From Manis javanica (Eukaryota > Chordata > Mammalia > Pholidota > Manidae): a stretch of 64,000 nucleotides of DNA. The DNA lies in contig NC_133170.1 of NCBI RefSeq assembly GCF_040802235.1, forward strand, positions 3,177,001 through 3,241,000, in the 5' to 3' direction. The translations under genes were made by a program, and so were the position numbers. The notes under the pieces are model-generated. The model saw nothing but the letters and a program-made list of their open reading frames with translations, had not been told where the DNA came from and searched no databases. This document shows positions 36,385-46,620 of this stretch, in pieces (within the stretch, counting starts at the first letter, position 1; each line of letters begins with the position of its first letter).

Positions 36385-36741
36385 CGTCTTGCCAGCGGCC
36401 TCCAGCCCTGGGCAAGTTCACTGTGGATTCAATGTGACCAAAGAAATGACAGTAGAATGTTCTTGGGGTGAAAGGGTTATACCCAACTTTATTCCCACGG
36501 TGGCAGGTCAGTCACTAGAATCCGTCCACTCAGAGCCCCCACAGCCGTCCTCTGGGCCTCTGTCCTCCGCGCTGCCACCACTCCAGCCTCTGCTCTGCTC
36601 TCCTGCAGCCCTGCCACCGTGTCGCCCAGGGCACTGGGTGGAGCTCTTTATACAGAGTCAATAGCAACGTGTTGCCCACACGTGTGCAGTGAGCCAGACG
36701 ACCAGGGCCAGGCGAGCATCCTGGGGCCACAGGAACCTTCC
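36385..36741 (-). mobile_element. Solo LTR, family A copy 1
   Basis: Read on the minus strand it runs from GGTTCCTGTGGCC through 'tctgtataaagagctccacc' (TATA box), 'gggaataaagttgggtataa' (poly(A) signal) and 'gaacttgcccagggctgg' to a GGCAAGACG end. It aligns along its whole length with the copy at 39593-39999, with some deletions. No internal retroviral genes adjoin it. Confidence 0.85.
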
Positions 36742-36954
36742 TTTTATCCACGGCCCCAAACGCACCGGGAGGGGTCTGGTGAGGAGCCCCCACTTTCGCC
36801 GCCTCACCAACGTGAGCAGCTGCGTTTGTTTGCACAGCTGTCTCTGGAATCCGGTGCAGCTGGAAGGCCTGCTGCAACCACACTGTGTTGTCTTTATTGA
36901 ATGTGTGAAGTGCGTTTATTTTCTTCATGTTTTGTTTTGTTTGTTTTAAGAAGT
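36742..36954. other. Spacer between LTR copy 1 and CpG island
   Basis: Mixed sequence ending in a T/G-rich run ('tgttttgttttgtttgtttt'). No feature recognised. Confidence 0.5.
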
Positions 36955-37370
36955 CGCAAAAGCCGCCGCCCGCGTGCAGCGCCCAGGGCGCGGCCTGGGC
37001 TGGCGGGGAGGCCGGGAGGCCGCCGGCTGGAGGCGCGCCTGGGCCGGTCAGCGCGGAGCCGACCCTCCGGGAGCCCGCGGGCCGCGGTCCCGCGCCCTGG
37101 AGCCGATCCGGCCCCGCCCGCAGCTGCGCCGGCGCCTCGGCCCTGGCGGAGGCAGGCCCGCGCCTGCCCGCAGCAGCTCGGGACCCTCGGCGACATCCCA
37201 CGGGGCCTGTCTGCGCAGGCCCGGCTCGGGCGGCCTGCACCTGGACGGGGTGGGCCGGCACTGCCCGAGTCACTGTGTAAGGGCCCCGCCCGTGGCTGCG
37301 GGCCGAGGCGGGCGCGGGGGAGGAGCGCAGACCCGCCGGACGCCGGGTGAGCCCCCAGGGTCGGGGCTCG
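36955..37370. promoter_or_regulatory. Strong CpG island far from any recognised gene
   Basis: The stretch is very GC-rich with dense CpG (for example 'gcgcggagccgaccctccgg', 'gagcccgcgggccgcggtcc') and includes GC-box-like GGGGCGG/CCCCGCC elements (near 37112 and 37284). It is flanked by oppositely oriented copies of LTR family A. Long open frames on both strands (up to 247 codons) follow from the lack of AT-rich stop codons and are not accepted as genes. It could be a promoter for an unannotated RNA. Confidence 0.7.
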
Positions 37371-37493
37371 GCCTACTGCTGCGAGAACAAGCCAGGTAAT
37401 ACACCCTCTAACCCCAAGAACACCCCATTGCCATTGCTTCGTCTCCCTGAATCCACAGTGAGCTTGCCCGGGGCTGAAACCACTGGCAAGACG
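37371..37493 (+). mobile_element. LTR family A copy 4, 3' fragment
   Basis: The blocks 'accctctaaccccaagaaca' and 'cttgcccggggctgaaacca' followed by GGCAAGACG match the 3' third of the family A LTR in forward orientation. The upstream two thirds are absent or replaced by the CpG island. Confidence 0.8.
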
Positions 37494-38440
37494 CTGGGTG
37501 CAAGGCCGGGTCACCCGCTGGGTTCCTCAACACCTCTGAATGTGCGAACCCCACATTCCCACCTAGCACTGGGCCCTGCAAATCATGCAGGCGGTCCTGG
37601 CTGCGCACACGGGCCTGCAGCGACCACCACCAGGTGGGAACGGACACCAACGCGGGCCCGGGGCCGTTCCCGTTGCCGCCACAACCCATCCTGCCGCTGC
37701 TATTGTGGGGTACCCGGCAGCACCCCCACTCCTGCTCTGAGAGGGAGGGAGGAAACCCGTAAAGCACAAACCTTGTGTGGCTTTTCGGTGGTTCCTGGAT
37801 TTCTGAGCCGCCCCTGTGGTGCCAGGTTAAGACTCGAACCCCAAAGCCCGGATCTCACTGTGCCCCCTTCCTCCGGGAGCAGAGGAGAAGGCTCTCCTCG
37901 GTGCGAGAGGAAGTGCTGTGATTCTTGATCCGATTAAACCCTGACCGTAGGTTTACAGATCTTGACTGTGACCTTAGGAAATCTGTAATGCACTTGCGCA
38001 TTCTAGGGGAGCACGTGATGTCCGTGGGCCGGCGCCGTCGCCAAGGAGGGAGAGTGTGTGGGTGAGTGGGAGCCTGCCTGCCGCTGGAGACCGGGACCAC
38101 CTGCTTGAGGGCGGTCCTGAATTAGCTCCTCCAGCCAGGATGTACTGAGCCCCTGTGCGCGCTCGATGTCCGGCTAGGTGTAGGGAGACAATTTTGAGCA
38201 TTGGGGTTCATATCTAGTCACTGGAGCCCCAGGGACAGCAGGCAGGCTGAGTAGATACTCTGATACCAATAATTAGGAGGATATGCTTCTTCACGTTAAT
38301 ACAACTTCGTAATTTTCTAGAAATTGAATGATAATTGTCATTGACAATTGAAATCTGTAACTGAAATTCAAAAATAGCAATGTCATAGCTAAACATTTTG
38401 TGGGATAGTACAAGATACGGCATTTAAATTTATACATGAA
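37494..38440. other. Intergenic, unclassified
   Basis: GC-rich to about 38.2 kb, then AT-rich. No gene or repeat recognised. Open frames here are GC by-products. Confidence 0.5.
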
Positions 38441-38755
38441 CTGAAAAATGGAGCAGGTCCTGTCATAATTTGACAGGCATAATCACTTACCCTGTAATGC
38501 AAATAGTAACCTGATAGCAAGATGCTAATAGTGCCTCGGTGCAGGTGCTGCTAATGAGCTATCGGATCAGGCTGACTCATATTCTCTTACCTACGCATAA
38601 TGTTTGTGCAAAATGCAAATGTGAGCTGTAAGCTGAGATGTTTAAGTGCCACCTAGGCTCATGGATTGACCTTGAAACAATGAGAATTTTGAGTTGGGCG
38701 ATGATCACAGCTTAATTGTAGCGCAGAGAAGCGTCAGATGTCTGGTTCTCCTGAC
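38441..38755. promoter_or_regulatory. Enhancer-like unique block with two octamer sites
   Basis: Two perfect ATGCAAAT POU octamers (38497-38504 and 38613-38620) flank a perfect AP-1 site TGACTCA (38573-38579). Several TAAT cores and TGACAG are nearby. No repeat is recognised. Function is inferred only from this clustering. Confidence 0.4.
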
Positions 38756-38904
38756 TGCCACAGTTTGCCCTCAAACAGGAAGTCAAGTCGATGTAGGGTC
38801 TGGCCAGGTGATAGTGAGCAGACGGGTCATTTCTCATTTGTTCTTCCTCCCCATTTCTAGTAGTTGGACTGCTCTGGGAGAAATGGTAGCAATTACTGGT
38901 ATAA

Positions 38905-38995
38905 TTAGGGGTCACTCATTTGTTTATTCAGCAGATATTTATTGAGTGCCTGCACTCAGCATGTAGTAGGAATGACATAAATATTTATTGAATGA
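38905..38995 (-). repeat. L2/MIR-type fragment
   Basis: 'cagcagatatttattgagtg' followed by 'catgtagtaggaatgac' is a common old-repeat end. Its exact class is unsure. Confidence 0.5.
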
Positions 38996-39592
38996 AAAAT
39001 AGTATCTTGAGTTAAAAAAAGCCTTCCATAAGTAATTTGCAAACGTTGCACTAACCTGTAGTGAGGAAATTATTTCTATTCGTGTGATTCAAATATGGAA
39101 AAGATAGTCAAATAGTTTACTCCCCTAAGTTTTTCAGCCTCTTTTCAGTTGGGAGGGAGAAAACAGGAGCTCTGGCTAATGAGATAATGAGTCTACTTGT
39201 GAGCTGAGCGCCTGGGAAGCCCAGCGGTCAGGGAGGGAGACGGTGTGTTCTGGAAAGCGGAGCGGTGCTGAACGGTGGGCAGCAGAGGCTCTTCTGATTC
39301 CTGCAGCGCGCGTCACAAGAGAAAGGAGCTCTCATGGTGGCCGAGAGAATTTGTGAGTTTTTCTGAAGTAAAGGGCTTTGTTTTTTAATACCATATTACC
39401 TAGCCTGTCCTGACTAATGCAGGCACCATTGTATGCCTTCTATTCTGGAGGATTTTGTCATTGCTATTGAAGCATTGTTGATTGCAGCCAAAGACTACAG
39501 ATATTTAAATGACCATTGCTAACAGGTAGCTTAGATGAATTATAGTATCCCATACCTTTGAATACCAAGCAACATTGAAAAGACTTGTAAAG
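38996..39592. other. Intergenic, unclassified
   Basis: No gene or named repeat. A short GC-rich section near 39200-39310 lies in otherwise AT-rich DNA. Confidence 0.5.
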
Positions 39593-39999
39593 TGAAGGTT
39601 CCTGTGGCCAGGATTCTCACCTGGCCCTGGTTGGCTAGCTCACTACACACGTGTGGGCAATACATGGCTATTGACTTTATATAAAGAGCTCCACCCAGTG
39701 CTCTGGGCCACACGGTGGCAAGGCTGCAAGGCTGCAGGAGAGCAGAACCTAGGCTGCAGTGGTGGCAGCACCGAGGACAGAGACTGAGACGGCTGTAGGG
39801 GTAGAGAGACCCAGAGGCAGAGACCAGCTTGCTGCCTGCAGACTCGCTCTGAATGGACGGGATTCTAGTGACTCACCTGCCACCGTGGAAATAAAGTTGG
39901 GTATAAACCCTTTCACCCCAAGAACATTCTACTGTCATTTATTTGGTCACACTGAATCCATAGTGAACTTGCCCGGGGCTGAAACCCATTGGCAAAACA
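39593..39999 (+). mobile_element. Solo LTR, family A copy 2 (most complete)
   Basis: It starts TGAAGGTTCCTGTGGCC and ends GGCAAAACA, the TG...CA termini of a retroviral LTR, at about 407 bp. It has a TATA box ('ttatataaagagctccaccc'), a CAG-rich middle and a poly(A) signal ('aaataaagttgggtataaac'). No primer-binding site or internal genes follow: at 40003 the sequence becomes the T-rich end of an antisense L1. I see no clear target-site duplication. Confidence 0.87.
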
Positions 40000-40002
40000 G
40001 GT

Positions 40003-40795
40003 CTTTTTTTATTGTGGTAAAATATACATCACATAAAATCTAACCATTTTTAAGTAGACAGTTTAGTGGTGTCAGGGATATCAACGTTATTGTGCAGCCA
40101 TCACCACCATCCATCCCCACAATCGTTGTCATCTTCTCACATGGAAACTCTGTGCCTGTTGAACAGCACCTCCCCAGCTCCTCCTCCCCCAGCCCCTGGC
40201 GACCGTGACTGCGCTTTGTCTCCCCAAGTCTGACCGCTGTGTGCACCTCATGTTTGTGGAGTCGCACAGTATTTGCTCTTTTGTGATTGTCTTATTTCAC
40301 TCAACTCAGTGTCTTCAAGGTACATCCAGGGTACAGCCTGTTTCAGAATGCCCTTCCTTTTTAAGGCTAAATAATATTCCCGTTGTATGTGTGTGTGACA
40401 TTTTGTTTATCTGTTCATTCATTGTCATATTATTCATTGAGGAGTATTGAGGTTGCTGCTACCTTTTGGCTGTTGTGAATCCTGCTGTGAGCACGGGTGT
40501 ACAAATACCTCTTCAAGTCCCTGCTTTCAATTTTATGGTTGTGCACCGTGCAGTGGAATTGCTGGATCCTGTGGTAATTCTGTTTAAGTTTTTAAGGAAC
40601 CTCCATACTGCTTTGCGTAGCAGCTGCACCATTTTACACTCCCACCAGCAGTGTGCAAGGCATCCAGTTTCTTTACATCCTCTCTGAAACTTCTTATTTT
40701 CTGTCTTGTTGGTGAAAGCCACCCTAATGGGTGGAAAGCGGCAACTCAGCGTGCTACTGACTTGCGTTTCTCTAATGATTTCTCTAGCCTGTAAG
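40003..40795 (-). mobile_element. L1 LINE 3' end, antisense
   Basis: It opens with a T run (A tail) and 'attgtggtaaaatatacatc', then 'gtgcagccatcaccaccatc' of the 3' UTR. A remnant of the ORF2 C-terminus follows (minus frame 40513-40722 with [15 protein letters not shown]). It is an older subfamily than the 9.9 kb copy and abuts LTR copy 2. Confidence 0.88.
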
Positions 40796-41034
40796 TCTAG
40801 AGGATTTAGAAGTTATAGATGATACTAGGAAGTCTTCCTTGGCTATTTTATAAGCTATGGGATAACTTCATTTTTGTTATTCTCTAAATTATTACTTTGA
40901 AGTACTTACAGTTTTATACCTTATGTTTTCACCTCCTTCAGATGCAGGGTAATGACTAGTATTTGAATAATTTTCATTTGCAATTTTGACCAGTGAAGTT
41001 TCTCGCATTTTCCTTAACATTTGAATGGTACTGT

Positions 41035-41285
41035 CATGTAGTGGTTAAAAGTATAATTTCTTGAACCAGGAAACAATTTGAGTTTATAGCCTGGCTCTGC
41101 CACTTCCTGGCTGTGTGACTTTGGACAAGTTACTTAACCTTTCTGAGCTTCAGTTTCCTTTTCTGTACAATGAGTATAATATTGGTACCCTACTCAGAGG
41201 GGTGTTGTGAATATTAAGTAGATATGTGTAAATCTCTTGGAACAATTCCTGGGACATAGTAAATATTTAGTATTAGTTATTATTG
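41035..41285 (+). repeat. MIR SINE, nearly complete
   Basis: The MIR tail and core are clear: 'gcctggctctgccacttcct', 'ctgtgtgactttggacaagt', 'cagtttccttttctgtacaa', 'gtgttgtgaatattaagtag' and 'ctgggacatagtaaatattt'. Confidence 0.93.
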
Positions 41286-44019
41286 TAGCTTAATTAAAAT
41301 GCTGCAAATCATTTAGTGGCAGTCCAGCAAATGTTTTTATGCATTAGGAAAAGATATTGACAGTATTATTTAAATCTGAAGCAAGAGAGTAAAGATTCAT
41401 TATGGCTTCTGGAGAAGAGTCTATGGCTTTGAATAGAAGGGCTTTCTGGTCTCTGTTAGTCAATAAAAAGTAGTTGAAAGTCACCTTTAGTACTTCTCGT
41501 AAAGGGAACTAATCTTTTGACACCATGGGGCCTTGAATCAGTGGCTGCCGATCAATATTTTCTGTATACAGTTACGTTTCCTCTCACCTTACTCACTATG
41601 GGCTGAAAATCAACACACTTGGACTGAGAAAATCAATGGCATCCATTGTGGTTCAGGGAACCCTGGGTGGGAGACATATGTCCTTTTGGAAAACACATCC
41701 AAAGGAAATTGTGTACGTGCTTTCTCAGAGGAATCCTGAAGTCATTCCTGGATGAATTTGTGATCCAGCAGGTTTCTCCCCAATTACACAAGATGGAACA
41801 TCAACTCTTCACCTCGCAGTAGCCAGGCTACTTCAAGTGTCCCGGTAAAGACACCAAGACCTGTGAGAGTAATTGTCTCTGGGGGGCCTGACTCAGAATT
41901 TACAAACTGCCTCTCCTTTCGGGCCCATTCGGCCTTGGTTTTCAGGGACGTTTACTACTTACTGCTCTGAAAGGAATCTCATTTTCAACCGCCTCGACGA
42001 AATGCCCCTGAATGGTTTTGAGCCTCCCTGTTAGAGGAACCAGATGAATTACTATCAAAAGATAATTCACATTGTGAATTTTGTCTCTTTAACAACATGC
42101 GCTCCCTGTTGGCGAATTAAGGAAGCACTTCATTGATTTTAAGGTCATGACCCCGAGAGTGTGTAGACCTTGTGCTGGGGGTTTGCTCTGCATTAACTAA
42201 CTTTCAAGACATAAACACACGTGTGTGGCCCGGATGGGGAGCCGAGTGGTTTGCTTTCGGAATCCCGAAATGATGTTTTCTGGATGAAATCCGTGCCGGG
42301 ATAGATAGGCTCTGAGGTTTTCTCAAATGGCTGATCACTTTTTTCATAGGAAAAAGCCAGAGAGGAGAATCTGCACTTGTTTTTTGCTGAGTGTACTAGG
42401 AGAGTCAGGATGTGCGCCTTATGTTGTCATTTGTGAGCTAGAGGCCCACAGTTAGGATAGACGGTCATCCTTCACCGTGTCGTTACCAGCTGGCGTCTGA
42501 GCTAGTTCAAGGTGCTGTCAGAAGAGACCGGGAAGGAGAAACTAGGTAAAGTGGTCTGGGAGAAAGTGGTCCTGCAGAATCTGAGGGAAGAAGGGAAGTA
42601 GCCAGCTGTGCAGATGCTTAGAAATTTTAGTGGAAGCAAAGTAATGAAGCCCTGGCCCTGTGCCCGCTGCCCAGAGGCACCCTGTGAGGCTGGAACTACG
42701 TTCCCCAGACCACCCTCCCTGCACGGTGAGAGTGGGCAGGAGAAGGACTCGCGTTGCCTTTGGGTGTGTGGAGGCAAAGCCGGTATTCACAGGTGGCGGC
42801 GGCCCGGGGTGGCCCTGCAGCCCCTCTGGGGCATCCCGGCCGCGTGCAAGTTCCTTGGGCTTCCCCGTGAGCCCTGGCAGCACCTCGTCCCCTGCTCTGC
42901 TGTAAGCCAAGGGCTCGGCAACGCTTTTCTAGCTGCAGGCAACTCCCGGCTTAAACTCCTTGCTCCTCAACACTGTGGTGACTGTTCTCCGAGGAAATCC
43001 AGTCAGACAGATCCTGCTCGAATCTTCATGGAGTCCTGTCGGAAGTTCTAGACACCTCTTGGGACTAATTAAAAAGGCACTGAAGCCCCTGAAGCCCTCT
43101 TATAAATTCCTTTCTTATGTTGCTTCCAGAAACTTTGAAATGGGACAAGGAAGAGAATTAATTAAGTGAACCCGAAGGCTACCCACACTGTAAATTCCAC
43201 TTGTGTCTCTTGTCTCACACTCTCTGCAGGTACCAGTAATACAGTATGTCCCAAATCTGACGGTGAATGCCCCCTCACTGTCAAGTAAACCCCTTGGCTT
43301 CACAAAAAAGATTAAGTTCTTCTAATTAATACGTTCTTTTCCCTGTCAAAACCCAGCTGGTCAATCTTCCTTCTGTTGTTCCAACAAAGTTCAGAAAGGT
43401 ACAATTCCTTCCTCTTGGCGCCATAATAAAAGTCCCACAGTATCTCCTCCCATTTCATATTATTTTGTTCAGTCACAGCCAGAGAATCTTAGCCCTGGAC
43501 CTGGAAGGAGCTTGGCGACTTCTAAGACACTACAGGTGCTCAGTCTTACCCTGGGTCTCTACTCCAGAACTTCTGAAAAAGAATCTTTCTATATGCTACA
43601 GTTTTCTAGAGACTCAAAGGTCATGAATACATAAAGATATGCATCATCCCCACATCCACAGAATTTAAAGAGTAAATACAGAGGAATCTTCAGACTGACC
43701 AAACTCAAGGGAGCAATTTATAATTTGAACATTTAGTCTCTCACTAGATCCCAAACAGAAGAAATGATTCAAGAACCTCATCATGTTACCTTCTAGACTC
43801 ACATTGATCTTGTCAACCATGGGCCATAACAGAAACATAATATTTTGTGGGGAAAAAGGTAAACAGGAATGTGATAAAGAGAAAATGACAAAGGTATTTT
43901 GGCCTTAGCATGGCCATGGGGCCAGTTGAGCCATGACATTAGTTGGAATACAGAGCCTGTAGACTTAAAATTCAGCTGGAGAAAAGCTCAACTAATGGCC
44001 AAATAGTGGGGTGTCTGCA
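41286..44019. other. Intergenic, no gene recognised
   Basis: Mostly unique-looking sequence. A GC-rich part at 42.64-42.90 kb carries several overlapping open frames (81-147 codons) without domain or splice support. AT-rich unique blocks near 42.0-42.15 kb could be conserved non-coding DNA. Confidence 0.5.
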
Positions 44020-44285
44020 CCTTCTTTTGTTTTACTATAATAGCTTGGAGATTATTCGTATTAGTACATTGAGAGGTACATCTGTCTTTTTGACAGCTGT
44101 GTAGTATTCCTTTATGTGTGCCATCTTTTATTTAACCAGTCTTTTACTGACACTTAGATTGTTTTAAAATCTTTTTTTGTTAAATACAATACCAGAATGA
44201 ATGACTTTTGTATAATTTGAGTTTCCTACTGAAAAACAGAATTAACAATTTAATGTGTATTTCAAATAGAGGGAATTCCATATAG
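44020..44285 (-). repeat. Old L1 fragment
   Basis: 'tgacagctgtgtagtattcc' followed by 'ttatttaaccagtcttttac' resembles the untranslated 3' region of old L1 elements in reverse. It seems to continue at 44.78-45.0 kb beyond an insertion. Confidence 0.6.
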
Positions 44286-44289
44286 GAAA

Positions 44290-44775
44290 CTGATTAGAAA
44301 GATCTTAGAGGCATTGGAATAGCAAAAAGATGATGATTCGGGGGGCCTGGCAGGCTGATCTGAGATCAGAAGCTGCTGGTATTCCTTGAGCAGAGCCCTG
44401 CTCCCGCGGCAGCTCCGTTGGCATTATTCTCGCAGCTCATTGGCTCTGGACCTGCCAAAGCCATGCATCCAGATCAGCCCTGAAATAACCGAAAGCTGCC
44501 GCCCAGGGTGCCGAGTTCCGAATTCTGCGGCCACTCGTGTCTGCCACTCACCAGCAGCAGCTGTGCGCTGCCAGAGCCGAAGCAGAATGTCTGTCCTTTG
44601 CCTCTGACCTCGTTGTCCCCAGGTTCTCTTCCTGGCATAACTGAAAAGGAAAGACAGCCAACAAGGGAGGCTGGGGAATGTAGTTTCCACACCCCCAGTC
44701 TCAGGAGGGCAGAGCCCAGCACAGGCAGGGGTGGGGCCAAGGATAACGAGCACCCTATACCTTAGATTATCAGCT
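44290..44775. other. GC-rich block between two L1 pieces
   Basis: About 480 bp of GC-richer DNA splits the old L1 text. It may be a later insertion, but I recognise no ends or family. Open frames of 73-124 codons on both strands overlap and are not credible genes. Confidence 0.45.
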
Positions 44776-44777
44776 CC

Positions 44778-45000
44778 CGGAAATGTCCTTCTACCCATAT
44801 TTTGCTTTTATGAGTATATTTGTTGGATTAATTTCTCATAGGGATTTGCCCAGTCAGTGGATATGCACCTTTGAAATTTGAAGGATAATTAAATCGATCT
44901 GTCTAGAGGCGTATGTGAGAGTGCCTGTTTTCCCATGTCCTTGCCGAATCAGTGTATTGGCTGACTTGGTAACCGGTCAATCCTAAACCCTTATCCGGTC
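44778..45000 (-). repeat. Old L1 fragment, continuation
   Basis: 'gattaatttctcatagggat' and 'ttgcccagtcagtggatatg' followed by 'cccatgtccttgccgaatca' continue the L1 text broken at 44.29 kb. Confidence 0.55.
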
Positions 45001-45239
45001 ATGGTCCAAAGCCTTTGTTCTCAGCAAAAATCATGCTTTATCACCCCTCAAAAATCATCCTTAAGAATGACTGAAGTCATCTTAATTAGGGACTCATGGT
45101 TAATAATATTAAAATAAACACATACCTTGGAAGGTTAAGGCTATCATTCATTCACAAAGTCCTGTGAATTAGTCTAACAGTTTGCTGTCTCAGAGGGAGG
45201 TGGGGAGATTTCAAACATATTCATAAACATTGCTCACCG

Positions 45240-45950
45240 GTTCCAGGACCGGTTTGCAACATGGTTGGGGAGGGCAGGTCCCACACCACAAGCAATTTCT
45301 GACACCAACTGAGTGTCCTGTACTTTAGCTTAATTCTGACACTATCTACCTAAAGATAGTGTCAGATCCCACTAGTTAAAGGCTCAGTTCTACAAGACTG
45401 CCCAGCTACTGCCCTTAAGATGCCAATGTCAACTCCCAGTTGTCACTGGGCTTCTGACTGGTGGACTTCAGACCAGAAGTTCCCACAATGCCCTCCTTGG
45501 GTTTGTTTAGTTCGCTAGCATGGCTCACAGGACTCAGAGAAACATTTTTCTTACTAGACAGGAAAGAGGCATAGGGCAAGGCGTGGGGACATGTCTCAGA
45601 ACTTCCATGCCCTCTCCAGGAGTGCGGCTCTTCCAGTCACCACGGGTTCACCATCCCAGATGACCTCTGAAGCCTGTCCTTTCGGGTTTACATGGAGACT
45701 TCATTACCCAGGGAGGGTGGCTTAAATCATTGGCCATTGCTGATTGAACTCGGTCTCTTCCTCACTCTGAGGTCTGAGGCGGGGACTGAAAGTTCTAACC
45801 AGCCCCTATCCTTAGTGTTTTCAAAAGCCACTAATTATCCTAACAAAACACGACTTGATCTCTCTCATCAGGTAGGATAGTCTAAGGGTTGGGGAGCTTT
45901 TGCCAGAAATGGAGATGAAAACCGAATCCATATTTCTTATTACAAATCAG
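45240..45950 (-). mobile_element. ERVL-like LTR remnant, antisense
   Basis: In + strand text it shows 'cacaccacaagcaatttctg', 'cttaattctgacactatcta', 'gctagcatggctcacaggac', and 'ccatatttcttattacaaat' at the far end. The part at 45.28-45.37 kb matches, in reverse, the 3' part of the LTR at 32.6 kb, so the two are related. No retroviral coding region. Confidence 0.65.
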
Positions 45951-46278
45951 ATCTTCACGCCTGCCTAGGGCTGACCGCACTGACTGGAATCAGGGAGGAA
46001 TTCTTTAGCTCTGGACCGGAGGCTGGATGCCATTCAATCCAGACCATTATTGTATTGGTGAAGAGAGAGGCCTGGACAGGTGGTCAGTGATGGACAGGAA
46101 CAGAAGCCGGAGAGCAGGCAGGAGAGGACTGGACTGTAGACAGATGGAGCATGTCTTATACTTAAGGAAGTAACACATCATCTTTTGGGGGTGGAAATGA
46201 AATGTTTAACAAAAGTTATTTTATTTATTAATCATTATGGGAAAAATAAGGATTCTGTTGGACTTAGTTTATGATTTA

Positions 46279-46620
46279 TGTCTTGCCTGATGGTTTCAGC
46301 CCCAGGCAAGTTCACTCTGGATTCGGTGAGACTGAATAACAACAGTGGAATATTCGGAGGTAAAAAGTGGCTCACACCAAGCTTTATTCTCACATGGTAG
46401 GTGGAGTGCTGGCATCCCATCCGCCTCGTCTCCGCTTCCAGCTCTGCCCTCTGCCCCCGCCTCCTGCGCTCTCGCTCCGTTCTCTGGGCTCTAATGGCTT
46501 GTTGCCAACGGGCATATATACAAGCATGTCTCATGCAGTAGGCTAAGTATTGCATCACTGCCCCTATACAGTGGGTAGATTAGATTAGGATCAGGTGAGG
46601 ATCCTGGCCATGGAACTTCA
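46279..46620 (-). mobile_element. Solo LTR, family A copy 3 (most diverged)
   Basis: On the minus strand it begins TGAAGTTCCATGGCCAGGAT, has a TATA-like 'cttgtatatatgcccgttgg', a poly(A) signal in 'gtgagaataaagcttggtgt', then 'gaacttgcctggggctgaaa' and a GGCAAGACA end. It shares order and ends with copies 1 and 2 but differs much in the U3 part. Confidence 0.82.

Noticed and set aside
36530..37514. Open frames of 247 and 206 codons (-) and several on + across the CpG island
   Set aside because: They overlap in several frames on both strands, are rich in Ala/Gly/Pro/Arg as base composition dictates, and start in an LTR. No family resemblance.
37347..37928. 193-codon plus frame
   Set aside because: It crosses an LTR fragment and GC-rich DNA, with no homology recognised.
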